From the NCBI GenBank assembly GCA_016926475.1, contig JAFGON010000023.1:1-64000 (forward strand): a stretch of DNA of 64,000 nt. Direction: 5' to 3'. The DNA comes from a candidate division WOR-3 bacterium. Lineage in GTDB: Bacteria > SDB-A. The notes beneath the pieces were generated by a model. The model was not told where the DNA came from. It saw only the letters and a list, made by a program, of their open reading frames with translations, and searched no databases. The translations under genes were made by a program, and so were the position numbers. This document shows positions 7,896 through 16,812 of the stretch, one piece after another (position 1 is the stretch's first letter; each line of letters begins with the position of its first letter).

Positions 7896-9401
7896 TCACG
7901 CTTTTCTGTCAAGCGCAAGGTGGTTGTTTGTCACTTTCCTGAAATGTCTTCCGTATATCGCAAGAGTTACAGCAATAGGCATATTTTTAATATCTTTGAA
8001 AAAAGTTTTCAATAAAAGTTTCCAGAAATAAAGCTTTTCCGAACCGAAAACGCCGAGGAGGATAATAGACCTCAAGAATGCCGAAACGTATATGATTTTA
8101 TTTTTGAAATCGAATCTCACTCCTGTATCTGGTCTATGGTATTCATCGAGAAAAGTGTTTATTCTCCTGTAGTAAAATTTCGATGAGTAAATTTTCCTTA
8201 TAACTCTTTCATATCCTTCTCTTAAATTCTTCATTTTCATAACTGGAACTATATTCGTCGAACAATCAGTGTTGTCCCCTGAAAATTTTGTCTTTATTCT
8301 GTTCGCCTTTTTCATCCTTTCATACAAGCGTGTTCCTGGCGGAGCCTGAAGCAAACCGACCATCGCGGTTGTAATGCCGCTTTTCTGAATAAAATCTATT
8401 ATCTGCTGGAATATCATCGCGGTGTCGCTGTCAAAACCGACAATAAATCCTCCCTGAACAGTAAAACCCATTTTCTGCAGTTTTTTTATGTTTGATATGA
8501 TATTCCTGTTGAGGTTCTGAACTTTGTTACACTCGAGAAGACTTGCGCTGTTTGGAGATTCTATACCTATAAAAAGCGTGTCAAAACCGGCTTCAAGCAT
8601 CATCCGCAAAAGTTCATCGTCATCAGAAACGTTTATAGAGACTTCCGTGACCAATTGTATCCCTTTCTTCCCTTTTCTCCATTTTGAAATTGAAGGCAAG
8701 AGATCCTCTTTTAGTTTTTTCTTGTTGCCGATAAAATTGTCGTCGACAAAAAAAACTCCACCTCTCCATCCCCTTGAATATAGCTGATCGAGCTCTTCGG
8801 TTATCTTATCGGCTTTTTTTAGCCTTGGAATTCTGCCGAACAGAGAAGTTATATTGCAGAACTCGCAGTTAAAAGGACATCCCCTTGAGTACTGAATAGG
8901 CATCATCGCATACTTCCCCATTTTTACCAAAGACCAGAGCGGCACAGGTGTCAAATCTAGGTCTGCGTGCTTTTTTGTCTCATAAATTTTCTTTTCAGAG
9001 CCCTTCTTTAAATCGTCAAGAAATTCCGGAAGTGTGATTTCACCCTCGTTTAGAACAAAATGATCAACTTTATCGAACAATTCTCTTTCGAGGGTGAACA
9101 AAGGTCCACCGACAACCACTTTTTTACCGGCTATTCTGCACTGATCTATCACTTCGGCAGCGGATTTTTTCTGAATAGACATGCCGCTTATTAAAACCAT
9201 GTCTGCCCATTCGAGATTTTTTACTGTAAGTTTTTCGATATTCATGTCGACGAGTTTCTTTTCCCATTCCTCGGGAAGAATTGCGGCGACAGTTAAAAGT
9301 CCAAGTGGAGGCATCATAGCTTTTTTGTGGATAAATTTTACGGCGTGTTTAAAACTCCAAAAAGTATCCGGAATTTCGGGATAGACAAGCAGGACATTCA
9401 T
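7896..9401 (-). CDS. B12-binding-domain radical SAM protein
   Basis: 501 residues. The N-terminal ~140 residues resemble a cobalamin-binding domain (MNVLLVYPEIPDTFW, then PPLGLLTVAAILP). The radical SAM cluster motif RGCPFNCEFC supplies Cys175, Cys179 and Cys182 for the 4Fe-4S cluster. It is followed by FFVDDNFIGNKKKLKEDLLP and a C-terminal extension like the DUF4070 families, which include hopanoid-pathway enzymes. The substrate is unknown; methylation or another C-H modification is likely. It sits alone between 63-bp direct repeats derived from gmhA, and its codons look more A/T-rich than its neighbours', which hints at insertion. Confidence 0.88.
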   Translation of the reverse strand: MNVLLVYPEIPDTFWSFKHAVKFIHKKAMMPPLGLLTVAAILPEEWEKKLVDMNIEKLTVKNLEWADMVLISGMSIQKKSAAEVIDQCRIAGKKVVVGGPLFTLERELFDKVDHFVLNEGEITLPEFLDDLKKGSEKKIYETKKHADLDLTPVPLWSLVKMGKYAMMPIQYSRGCPFNCEFCNITSLFGRIPRLKKADKITEELDQLYSRGWRGGVFFVDDNFIGNKKKLKEDLLPSISKWRKGKKGIQLVTEVSINVSDDDELLRMMLEAGFDTLFIGIESPNSASLLECNKVQNLNRNIISNIKKLQKMGFTVQGGFIVGFDSDTAMIFQQIIDFIQKSGITTAMVGLLQAPPGTRLYERMKKANRIKTKFSGDNTDCSTNIVPVMKMKNLREGYERVIRKIYSSKFYYRRINTFLDEYHRPDTGVRFDFKNKIIYVSAFLRSIILLGVFGSEKLYFWKLLLKTFFKDIKNMPIAVTLAIYGRHFRKVTNNHLALDRKA

Positions 9402-9554
9402 AATTTACTCCTAAAAATTGTTCTCTGAGGAAACGTTGTTAAAAAACCTGAATAGGCAGAAATCAAACCAGAAAATGAATAAAGGGAACAAAAGAGAAAA
9501 AACCAGACTGATTAAAATATTTCCTCATATAATTATTATACATCCATTTAAACC

Positions 9555-9591
9555 AAATAAAACAGGCAAATCTTCACAAAAAATTTGCCTG
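9555..9591 (-). terminator. Rho-independent terminator downstream of gmhA
   Basis: Perfect 9-bp inverted repeat CAGGCAAAT/ATTTGCCTG (9563-9571 with 9583-9591), 11-nt loop. On the minus strand it is followed by TTTTATTTGG. It lies about 50 bp after the gmhA stop. The rest of 9402-9638 is AT-rich with no convincing gene. Confidence 0.7.
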
Positions 9592-9638
9592 CAAAACCAG
9601 ATGAATTTTCTCCTTTTTGACAGATCATCACCTGTAAG

Positions 9639-10217
9639 TCAGATGTAGTTCTCAGGGAACAAAATTCTTTCAACGCCTTCGATAATTATGTGCAGTATTG
9701 TCATATGCACTTCTTGAACCCGGTCTGATGTGTTCGCCTCGACAACGAATTCATGATGAGCCCTACCTGCAAGCTCGCCTCCTCCTTTGCCGAGAAGAAG
9801 AACCGTTTTCATGCCCTTTTTTTCAGCTTCTTCGAAACCCCTGATCACGTTTGGAGAGTTTCCGCTCGTAGAAAGCCCTACAAAGACATCTCCTGCCCTT
9901 CCGTATGCCTGCACACCGCGTGAGAAAATCTCGTCAAAACCGTAATCGTTTCCGACGCAGGTGATATGAGACGCGTCAGTCAGGGATATGACTGGCAATG
10001 CTTCACGGTTTTTTCTGTATTTTCCGGTAAATTCCTCGGCAAAATGCATTGCGTCACAGGCACTGCCTCCGTTTCCGCAGATCAAAATTTTACCGCCTTT
10101 CTCAAAACACTCTGCGATAACTTTCGAAACAGTCTCGGTACCGGCGATATTCTCATGATTTTCGGAAAATTCGCTTATCGCGCTTACAGCCTCTTCAAAA
10201 GATTTTTTTAGATCCAT
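9639..10217 (-). CDS. gmhA: Phosphoheptose isomerase (SIS domain)
   Basis: A 192-residue SIS-domain protein matching GmhA over its whole length. GmhA converts sedoheptulose 7-phosphate to D-glycero-D-manno-heptose 7-phosphate for the lipopolysaccharide core, in the cytosol. Visible family segments are ILICGNGGSACDAMHFAEEF, LSTSGNSPNVIRGFEEA and EVHMTILHIIIEGVER. The start has AGGAG a few bases upstream. Its close relative DiaA is an alternative, but the ACDA.HFAEE pattern favours GmhA. A decayed copy of its last 63 bp lies 1.8 kb downstream. No other heptose genes are in the window. Confidence 0.9.
   Translation of the reverse strand: MDLKKSFEEAVSAISEFSENHENIAGTETVSKVIAECFEKGGKILICGNGGSACDAMHFAEEFTGKYRKNREALPVISLTDASHITCVGNDYGFDEIFSRGVQAYGRAGDVFVGLSTSGNSPNVIRGFEEAEKKGMKTVLLLGKGGGELAGRAHHEFVVEANTSDRVQEVHMTILHIIIEGVERILFPENYI
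9641..9703. repeat. Direct repeat copy within gmhA (partner at 7833-7895)
   Basis: The intact partner of the 63-bp direct repeat that brackets the radical SAM gene. The two copies are in the same orientation and 1808 bp apart. Similarity stops abruptly at both ends, at the gmhA stop codon on one side and just before the codon for Met of MTILHI on the other. Confidence 0.85.
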
Positions 10218-10301
10218 TACCTGCTCCTGTTTTGAATATCTATTTTATCATATCACAAGTGTTTCGTGAATTATTCAGTATCTTGTCTTTTTATTCATTG
10301 G

Positions 10302-10330
10302 TTGACACGGGATTTACCAAGAAATAAAAT
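10302..10330 (+). promoter_or_regulatory. Promoter of the ACT-domain/SGNH operon
   Basis: TTGACA (10302-10307), 17-bp spacer, TAAAAT (10325-10330). The predicted start near 10337 leaves a short leader holding the AAAGGA ribosome site at 10341-10346, ahead of ATG 10353. Confidence 0.7.
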
Positions 10331-10352
10331 AGTCAATTTCAAAGGATGTGAA

Positions 10353-10760
10353 ATGAATTCAAAGACAGCGATACAATACACGATTTTTCTGGAACACAAA
10401 GCCGGCGCTATGGAGAAAATTGTCAGTAAACTTAAATCCGAAGGCATACAGATTATGGCTCTTTCCGGCAGCGGGTCTGTTGACGGAGGCCTTTTAAAAA
10501 TAGTCATCGAAAAGGACACCGACCGCGTGAACGCGATATTCAAAACCATGAACGTTTTCCCCATGTCCGTACCTGTTATCGTGCTCAGAATAGACAAAAA
10601 ATCCCCGGTAGACATGAACTATGTACTTCAGCTTCTCGCTTCCAACGAAATAAACCTTCTGTCGATTAATTGGAGTGATTGCCCGGAAAACAGCTTTGTC
10701 TGCATGTCTGTAATACCAGACAAATTCGACATGACCATGAAGATTCTCGAAGAAATATGA
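10353..10760 (+). CDS. Two-ACT-domain protein, probable amino-acid-binding regulator
   Basis: 135 residues starting at ATG 10353 with AAAGGA upstream; an earlier in-frame start at 10266 lies upstream of the promoter and is rejected. Two ~65-residue halves each show the ACT pattern. The first is TIFLEHKAGAMEKIVSKLKS and then SGSGSVDGGLLKIVIE. The second begins around PVIVLRIDKKSPVDMNYVLQ. Tandem ACT proteins usually bind amino acids and regulate metabolism; the ligand here is unknown. Its stop overlaps the start of the next gene by ATGA, indicating coupling. Confidence 0.75.
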   Translation: MNSKTAIQYTIFLEHKAGAMEKIVSKLKSEGIQIMALSGSGSVDGGLLKIVIEKDTDRVNAIFKTMNVFPMSVPVIVLRIDKKSPVDMNYVLQLLASNEINLLSINWSDCPENSFVCMSVIPDKFDMTMKILEEI

Positions 10761-11443
10761 ATTTACTTTTTTTGACTTTCCTCCTGTTTTCAAAGGTGAA
10801 CTTCATTCAGCCTGATATAACATGGCAAGACGCATTATCTCTGACAAAATCGAAAATCAAAGACAGTGTTTTTCTTCTCATAGGCGATTCCATGATAGGC
10901 GGAGCAGTCGGTTTTTTTCTGTCCGGAGATCTTAAATCCGAGGGAGCGAGTGACGTCATCGTCGATTACCATGTTTCGAGCGGACTCTCAAGACCTGATT
11001 TTTACAATTGGGATGAAAGGCTTTCTGAGCTTAACGCGATGTATGACTTCGACTACGCTTTTGTCTTTCTCGGAGCCAATGACAATCAGCCCCTTCACAG
11101 ATACGGTTCAGGATGGATTGGATACCACACCGAAGAGTGGTTCAGGGAATATCACTCTCGAGTCGGGTCTATGATGGACGCTCTTCTACGAAAAGCCGAA
11201 AAAGTTTACTGGATAGGGTTGCCGCGAATGGCGAGCTCAGAATTCGATGCCGGCACAAAAGAACTAAACGAGATCTACGAACAAGAAGCGAAAAAAAGAC
11301 CGCGTGTAATATATATCTCTTCCTATGATCTGCTTGAAGGTAAAAACCAAAGTTTTTCGGAGTTGAGAACAGAAGACGGATGCCATCTCACGAGCGAAGG
11401 CGCAAGGTTGCTCGTGGAAAAGATTATGGAGACTATAAATTAA
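10757..11443 (+). CDS. SGNH/GDSL-type hydrolase (DUF459-like), exported
   Basis: 228 residues. The ATG at 10757 overlaps the previous stop (ATGA). A hydrophobic N terminus (MNLLFLTFLLFSKVNFI) looks like a signal peptide. SGNH blocks are visible: the nucleophile block LLIGDSMIGG with Ser, FLGANDNQP giving the Asn block, and DGCHLTSEGARLL giving the Asp-x-x-His pair. The family hydrolyses esters or acetyl groups on carbohydrates and envelope polymers; the substrate here is unknown. It converges with etfA and the two stop regions overlap by four bases. Confidence 0.8.
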   Translation: MNLLFLTFLLFSKVNFIQPDITWQDALSLTKSKIKDSVFLLIGDSMIGGAVGFFLSGDLKSEGASDVIVDYHVSSGLSRPDFYNWDERLSELNAMYDFDYAFVFLGANDNQPLHRYGSGWIGYHTEEWFREYHSRVGSMMDALLRKAEKVYWIGLPRMASSEFDAGTKELNEIYEQEAKKRPRVIYISSYDLLEGKNQSFSELRTEDGCHLTSEGARLLVEKIMETIN

Positions 11444-12639
11444 CCCTTTCTTTTCTCAAGGGTTTTAACAATTTCAGGCACAATTTCAAAAAGATCGCCA
11501 ATTATGGCGTAATCAGCGATTTTCATTATCGGAGCGTCTTTGTCCTTGTTTATAGCCACTATGCAGTCCGATGACTGCATTCCGACGAGATGCTGAATAG
11601 CGCCGGATATTCCGACGGCGACGTAAAGCTTCGGAGCGACAGTTCTTCCAGTCTGCCCGACTTGATGTGAATGCGCAATCCATCCTTCATCAACAGGAGG
11701 TCTTGAAGAACCTACGGCTCCCCCGAGGTTGTTTGCAAGTTTCTCAATTAGAGAAAAGTTTTCGGGTGCTTTTATTCCTCTTCCGCCTGAAACGATTATA
11801 TCGGCATTGTCCAGCCTCAACAAAGAGGTTTCCTCTTTTATGATTCCTAAAAACTGGACAGGGTCGTTTAAGATTTGAGCGGAAACATCAAACTCGACCA
11901 CGTTCGGCTTTTTCGTTGTATCTGGGGTTTTCTTTCTCATCACCCTGGGCCTGACAGTCGCCATTTGAGGGCGGGTGTTCGGCGTCATTATCGTCGCCAT
12001 TATCGAGCCTCCCCAAGCTGGTCTTGTCTGCAAGAGGTGCCTGTCAGGCATTTCGACTTCAAGATGCGTGCAATCCGCGGTGAGTCCAGTCTGAAGCCTT
12101 ACGGCTACTCTGGATAAAAGAGGTCTTCCCTGCGAGGTCGACCCCGCGAGGACGACTTCAGGCTTTTCGTTCTCAATAAGATCATAAAGGCTCCGGGCTC
12201 TCGGCCCTATCACCGGCTTACGGAGAATCTCTCCTTTAATTATCACGATTTTATCTGCTCCGTAAGAAGCGAGAGCTTCAATGTCTTTGTCAGGGGCTCC
12301 ACCGAAAACTACCGCTGTGACAGGAACCTTCAGGACCCCGGCCAACTCACTGCCTTTGCTGACAAGCTCGTATGAAACTTGGGCGATTTTATCTTCTTCC
12401 TCTTCGGTAACTACCATTACTCCCCTGTATTGATCGAAATCTTTCTGAGTTGTGCTGGTTTTGTGAACCCTGACAATGGCTCCAGTCGGGCATTTTTCGA
12501 CGCAAATCCCGCATAGGGTGCACAATTCAAAATCAATTTCCGGAAGGTTGTCTTCGTTCATCTTTATTGCTTTAACAGGACAGACATTTACACACACTGA
12601 ACAGGAAACGCATCTTTTTTCGATTATTTTAAGGCTCAT
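11440..12639 (-). CDS. etfA: Electron transfer flavoprotein alpha subunit with N-terminal ferredoxin domain
   Basis: 399 residues. The first ~60 hold two 4Fe-4S motifs (CVSCSVCVNVCP and CTLCGICVEKCP). They are fused to an EtfA with the C-terminal FAD-binding segment SRPPVDEGWIAHSHQVGQTG and SGAIQHLVGMQSSDCIVAIN. This is typical EtfA except for the ferredoxin extension, which is found in Etf complexes of anaerobes. It pairs with etfB immediately upstream (12-bp gap). No acyl-CoA dehydrogenase or lactate dehydrogenase partner is in the window, so the electron donor and acceptor are unknown. Confidence 0.93.
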   Translation of the reverse strand: MSLKIIEKRCVSCSVCVNVCPVKAIKMNEDNLPEIDFELCTLCGICVEKCPTGAIVRVHKTSTTQKDFDQYRGVMVVTEEEEDKIAQVSYELVSKGSELAGVLKVPVTAVVFGGAPDKDIEALASYGADKIVIIKGEILRKPVIGPRARSLYDLIENEKPEVVLAGSTSQGRPLLSRVAVRLQTGLTADCTHLEVEMPDRHLLQTRPAWGGSIMATIMTPNTRPQMATVRPRVMRKKTPDTTKKPNVVEFDVSAQILNDPVQFLGIIKEETSLLRLDNADIIVSGGRGIKAPENFSLIEKLANNLGGAVGSSRPPVDEGWIAHSHQVGQTGRTVAPKLYVAVGISGAIQHLVGMQSSDCIVAINKDKDAPIMKIADYAIIGDLFEIVPEIVKTLEKRKG

Positions 12640-12650
12640 GGCATCTCCAT

Positions 12651-13436
12651 TTAAATTATGTGCCGTTCAGACAAAATTTCGACGATTCTTTCAGCTTGGG
12701 ATTCTGGTTCGCCTTCGATAAACAGCACTTCTCCGCCGACTTCGGGAGTGAATATTTTTACGACTTGAGTGGGACTCCCCTTCAGTCCGAGCATGCTTGT
12801 GTCGGCGTCGACATCTTCGGGAGACCAAACGGGGATTATCTCTTTTCTAGCCCTCATTTTATTCCTCAGTGAAGGCATTCTCGGTTCGCCTATGCCTTTG
12901 CCAACCGAAATGACCGCGGGAAAATGTACGGACAATTCTATGTATCCCTCCTCGGTCATAGCTCTGACTTTCAAGCCATTTTCGTCAATTCCGTCAAAGC
13001 CGTTGACATCCGTTATAACCGGATACTCAAGATGCTGTGCTATGCCTGGTCCCACCTGCGCGGTGTCTCCGTCTATAGCCTGTCTTCCAGTTATTATCAG
13101 GTCGACATTTCCAACCTGCTTGATTCCCTTTGAAAGAGCGTAAGACGTCGCCAGAGTGTCAGAGCCGGCAAAATCTTTGGAACTGAGCAAAACAGCGTTG
13201 TCGACACCCATGGAAATAACTTCTCTCAAAGCATCTTCTGCTTGAGGGGGACCCATCGATATTGCTGTCACCGAAGCTTCTATTTTGTCTTTAATTTTCA
13301 ACGCCGCTTCGACAGCGTAAAGGTCAAAAGGGTTTACAACGGCGTCCACACCGGTCCTCACTATTGTGTAGGTCTCCGGGTCTACTTTTGATTGAGATAT
13401 GTCCGGAACTTGCTTGACGCAGACAACAATTTTCAA
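12651..13436 (-). CDS. etfB: Electron transfer flavoprotein beta subunit
   Basis: 261 residues with the usual EtfB N terminus (MKIVVCVKQVPD; TTG start with GGAGGTTCTT before it). AISMGPPQAEDALREVISMG and the nucleotide loop TGRQAIDGDTAQVGPG are conserved. The GRQAIDGDTAQVGP segment is the form seen in flavin-bifurcating Etfs of anaerobes, but I cannot verify the second FAD pocket by eye. First gene of a two-gene operon with etfA. The 121 bp upstream, before fabF ends, hold no gene. Confidence 0.93.
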   Translation of the reverse strand: MKIVVCVKQVPDISQSKVDPETYTIVRTGVDAVVNPFDLYAVEAALKIKDKIEASVTAISMGPPQAEDALREVISMGVDNAVLLSSKDFAGSDTLATSYALSKGIKQVGNVDLIITGRQAIDGDTAQVGPGIAQHLEYPVITDVNGFDGIDENGLKVRAMTEEGYIELSVHFPAVISVGKGIGEPRMPSLRNKMRARKEIIPVWSPEDVDADTSMLGLKGSPTQVVKIFTPEVGGEVLFIEGEPESQAERIVEILSERHII

Positions 13437-13557
13437 AGAACCTCCATTCCAACCAAGATCATGAAGTAAACTCTCTCATCACTTCGGATATCCCTGTCTC
13501 TATCCCGAACTTATAATTCTTGATGGCTTATTGTCTGTTTAAATAGACTTAAACCTT

Positions 13558-14799
13558 TTACTTTCCTTCATATTTTTTGAAAAGAATAGAGACATTATGC
13601 CCCCCAAAACCGAATGAATTTGAAAGGACATAGTTTAAATCAATTTTTCTGTTTCCTTCCGGAGCGTAGTCGAGGTCACATTCAGGGTCTGGATTCGTGA
13701 GATTTAACGTTCTGTGAATTATCCCTTCTTTTATGGATTGCGCTACGACAGCCGCTTCCATGGCAGATGCCGCTCCGAGGAGGTGTCCGGTCATAGATTT
13801 TGTCGAGATAATCGGGATTTCCTGAGATCTTTTGCCAAGGGCAATTTTTATGGCTTTTGTCTCTATTTTGTCGTTGTAAGGAGTGCTAGTGCCGTGGGCG
13901 TTTACATGGTCTATTTGTTCTGGTTTTATTCCTGCGTCTTTCAAAGCGAATTTCATCGCCATAGCGGGTCCTTCTCCTGTCTCATCTGGAGCTGTCATGT
14001 GAAATGCGTCGTCTGTTTGACCCGCCCCAACAATTTCGCAGTAGATATTCGCGCCTCTCGCTTTAGCTCTCTCGTATTCCTCGAGTACGAGAAGCGTCGA
14101 GCCTTCTGACATAATGAATCCGTCTCGTTCTTTGTCGAATGGCCTGCTTGCTGTTTGCGGATCGTCGTTTCTCGTAGAAAGAGCTTTCATTATTGAAAAA
14201 CCCGCGACCGAAAGTGGTGTTACGGAGCTCTCGGATCCACCTGTTACCATTATTTCCGCTTCACCTCTCTGCACTATTCTGTAAGCTGAGACCAAAGCGT
14301 GGCCGGAAGAAGCGCAGGCGCTTGAAACAGAGTAATTTGGCCCTTTGAGGCCAAACCTTATCGCCACCATTCCCGACGCCATATTGATTATCATCATCGG
14401 AATAAAAAACGGGGAGACCTTGTCAGGTCCTTTGTTTAAAAGGTTTTTATGCTGTTCTTCCCACGTTTTATTCCCCCCTATGCCGGATGATATAATCGAT
14501 CCAACCATGAAACTGTCGACGCTGGAAAGGTCTATGCCCGAATCGGTTATTGCTTCGTTTGCAGCATATATCGCGAATTGAATATACGGATCCATTCTTC
14601 GGACATCTTTCTTGTCAAGAACCGAGGAAGGGTCAAAGTCTTTTACTTCTCCGGCAATTTTCACAGACAAACCGCTTGTGTCAAATTTCTGTATGGCCGT
14701 AACTCCTGAGGTTCCTTCGAGAAGCTTTTGCCAAGTGGTTTTGAAATCGTTCGCCAGAGGATTGACCGTTCCCAAACCTGTTATTACAACTCGTTTCAT
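13558..14799 (-). CDS. fabF: 3-oxoacyl-ACP synthase II
   Basis: A 413-residue KASII condensing enzyme of fatty-acid elongation. The nucleophile is Cys162 in SSACASSGHAL, and the two active-site histidines are in VNAHGTSTPYND and TGHLLGAAS. The N terminus MKRVVITGLGTVNPLA and C terminus NSFGFGGHNVSILF are canonical. It is the last gene of the fab operon, about 30 bp after acpP. The start has only a weak purine-rich site. Because fabH is missing from the cluster, initiation must be supplied elsewhere. Confidence 0.96.
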   Translation of the reverse strand: MKRVVITGLGTVNPLANDFKTTWQKLLEGTSGVTAIQKFDTSGLSVKIAGEVKDFDPSSVLDKKDVRRMDPYIQFAIYAANEAITDSGIDLSSVDSFMVGSIISSGIGGNKTWEEQHKNLLNKGPDKVSPFFIPMMIINMASGMVAIRFGLKGPNYSVSSACASSGHALVSAYRIVQRGEAEIMVTGGSESSVTPLSVAGFSIMKALSTRNDDPQTASRPFDKERDGFIMSEGSTLLVLEEYERAKARGANIYCEIVGAGQTDDAFHMTAPDETGEGPAMAMKFALKDAGIKPEQIDHVNAHGTSTPYNDKIETKAIKIALGKRSQEIPIISTKSMTGHLLGAASAMEAAVVAQSIKEGIIHRTLNLTNPDPECDLDYAPEGNRKIDLNYVLSNSFGFGGHNVSILFKKYEGK

Positions 14800-14829
14800 C
14801 TATACTGCCTTTTTTTCAAATATGAAATA

Positions 14830-15120
14830 TTACTCTTCTTCTTCTCCGTCTTTTGCAGGTTTGTCTCCTTTTTCAGCGAGAGCCTTTTCGAGATAATCAA
14901 TCGAATCGCCTACTGTTTCAAGTTTTTCCGCGTCTTCATCGGGAATATCAATGTCAAATTTTTCTTCAAAAGCCATAATTAGCTCCACCAGGTCAAGTGA
15001 ATCCGCTCCGAGATCCTTTACATACTTAGAATCCAACGTCACCTGGGCGTCGTCTACACCGAGTCTTTCGACTATTATTTTTTTCACTTCTTTCTCTAAG
15101 CTTGTTCTGTCGAGTGCCAT
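14830..15120 (-). CDS. acpP: Acyl carrier protein
   Basis: 96 residues, longer than the usual ~78. The extra length is a charged C-terminal tail rich in Lys, Asp and Glu that ends in four Glu. The phosphopantetheine site is Ser41 in [22 protein letters not shown] precedes ATG 15120. It carries growing acyl chains for FabD, FabG and FabF encoded around it. The acidic tail is unusual but not disruptive. Confidence 0.96.
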   Translation of the reverse strand: MALDRTSLEKEVKKIIVERLGVDDAQVTLDSKYVKDLGADSLDLVELIMAFEEKFDIDIPDEDAEKLETVGDSIDYLEKALAEKGDKPAKDGEEEE

Positions 15121-15140
15121 AATAACCTCCTCTAAATAAT

Positions 15141-15881
15141 TTACATCGCCAGGCCGCCGTCTATTCTTATCGTCTCTCCAGTCACATATGAAGATTCATC
15201 ACTCACGAGAAAAGAGACGACGTCGGCGACATCTTTAGGCGCGCCGAATTTTCGCGCCGGTATATTTTCCATATATGTTTTTTTTACTTCTTCTGGAAGC
15301 TTCATCGTCATTTCTGACTCTATGAAACCCGGGCAGACTGCGTTTACAGTTATACCTTTTGAAGCTACCTCCTTTGCTGTCGATTTTGTCAAGCCTATAA
15401 GCCCTGCTTTTGAAGAGGCGTAGTTCGCCTGTCCGGCATTGCCAAAAAGCCCTATCACAGAAGAAATATTGACTATTCTGCCGTATTTATTTCTTATCAT
15501 CTGCCTGATGACCGCCTTGGTGCACACGAAAGCGCCCAACAGATTTACTTCCAATACTTTTTTGAAATCATCCGCCGACATTTTCATGATGAGATTGTCC
15601 CTGGTTATACCGGCGTTGTTGACGAGAATTGCGACGTTTTCCCCTCTGTCGCCAATGATTTTCACGGCTTCTTCACAGGACTTTTCATCCGTTATATCGA
15701 CTTTTGTGAAATCGCACATCGCCGGCAAGGCTTTCATGTCTTCCGCGGTTTTTTTGCCTTCCTCCTCCAAAACATCCCATATATATACTTTATGTCCTTT
15801 CAGACAAAGATTTTTTACTATCTCTTTTCCTATCCCTCTCGCTCCGCCTGTGACTACCGCCACTAATTTTTTTTCATCCAT
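15141..15881 (-). CDS. fabG: 3-oxoacyl-ACP reductase
   Basis: A short-chain dehydrogenase of 246 residues from ATG 15881. The NADP-binding motif [11 protein letters not shown], the NNAGITRDN segment and the catalytic Tyr-x-x-x-Lys (YASSK) are present, as is the FabG signature INISSVIG-like [18 protein letters not shown] start four codons upstream is open but overlaps fabD. The ATG one base after the fabD stop, with a GGGGG run just before it, is preferred. It reduces 3-oxoacyl-ACP in elongation. Confidence 0.95.
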   Translation of the reverse strand: MDEKKLVAVVTGGARGIGKEIVKNLCLKGHKVYIWDVLEEEGKKTAEDMKALPAMCDFTKVDITDEKSCEEAVKIIGDRGENVAILVNNAGITRDNLIMKMSADDFKKVLEVNLLGAFVCTKAVIRQMIRNKYGRIVNISSVIGLFGNAGQANYASSKAGLIGLTKSTAKEVASKGITVNAVCPGFIESEMTMKLPEEVKKTYMENIPARKFGAPKDVADVVSFLVSDESSYVTGETIRIDGGLAM

Positions 15882-15882
15882 T

Positions 15883-16812
15883 TCAGCCCCCAAATTCTTT
15901 TATAAATTCTTTTACGCTGTTAGTGTCTGAAATGCAAATTGTTTGGATGTCTTTTTCTGTTTTTTTAACAAGAGACGACAAAACGGGTTTTGTCGAAAAT
16001 TCCAAAGTCTCCGTAACATCCTTCTCTTTGAAAAATTTAACGGTCTGCATCCATTTGACAGGTCCGGTCATTTGCCCTTTCATCGCTTCTCGAATTTCTT
16101 GCGGTGAAGAAATCGGTTTTGCGCTGATGTTTGCGATTACAGGTTTTTCTGCTTTTTCAATTTGTGCTTCCGAAACGACGTCCGAAAACACTTTTGCCGC
16201 ATCTTCCATCAAAGGAGAATGAAAAGCCGCTGAGACCTCGAGGAAAACGCATCTTTTGGCGCCTTTTTCCTTGCATTTACCGACAGCTTTTTCGACAGCA
16301 TCGCTCTCCCCGCTTATCACCACCTGAGAAAGGCTGTTGTAGTTCGCTGGCACGACAATTCCCTGGATTTCTGCGCAGATGTCTTCGATTTCCTTATCAC
16401 TGAGCCCGACAATCGCCGCCATCTTTCCGGGGCGTCTGCCCCCGGCTTCACTCATCAATTCGCCGCGCTTTCTGACTATTTTAAGTGCAGTGTCGAAACT
16501 TATTGCTCCTGAAGCGGCGTAAGCAGTGTATTCTCCGAGGCTGTGACCTGCCAGAAACTCATATTCTTTCATAAAATCTTTGACGAGGCTGTAAAGGCAA
16601 AATGAATGTAGGAATAGAGCGGGTTGAGTGTTTTTAGATTCGGTTAATAAGTCTGGGGGACCCTCAAACATAATTTTCGAAAGGTCGAAACCGAGTATTT
16701 CGTTCGAAAGTTCGAAAAGTTCACGGGCTTTCTGAAAATCTGCGAACAGGTCTTTTCCCATTCCGACTTGTTGTGCGCCTTGTCCGACAAATATCAAAGC
16801 GGTATTGCTCAT
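15883..16812 (-). CDS. fabD: Malonyl-CoA:ACP transacylase
   Basis: 309 residues. The active-site Ser91 lies in AGHSLGEYTA and the downstream His in VSAAFHSPLM. The N-terminal FVGQGAQQVGMG is canonical. It loads malonyl groups onto ACP. Its ATG overlaps the plsX stop (ATGA), so plsX and fabD are coupled directly with no fabH between them, which differs from the common plsX-fabH-fabD order. Confidence 0.95.
   Translation of the reverse strand: MSNTALIFVGQGAQQVGMGKDLFADFQKARELFELSNEILGFDLSKIMFEGPPDLLTESKNTQPALFLHSFCLYSLVKDFMKEYEFLAGHSLGEYTAYAASGAISFDTALKIVRKRGELMSEAGGRRPGKMAAIVGLSDKEIEDICAEIQGIVVPANYNSLSQVVISGESDAVEKAVGKCKEKGAKRCVFLEVSAAFHSPLMEDAAKVFSDVVSEAQIEKAEKPVIANISAKPISSPQEIREAMKGQMTGPVKWMQTVKFFKEKDVTETLEFSTKPVLSSLVKKTEKDIQTICISDTNSVKEFIKEFGG

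Noticed and set aside
9418-9648. 76-codon plus-strand frame between the radical SAM gene and gmhA
   Set aside because: Low-complexity Lys/Asn-rich translation, no ribosome site, and it crosses the gmhA terminator hairpin and the gmhA 3' end.
11442-11464. AACCCTT/AAGGGTT hairpin at the SGNH-etfA junction
   Set aside because: Only 7 bp with a short T run and inside the etfA coding end; too weak to call a terminator.
15882-15893. TTG start four codons upstream for fabG
   Set aside because: It overlaps fabD; the ATG at 15881, one base after the fabD stop with a G-rich site, is more likely.
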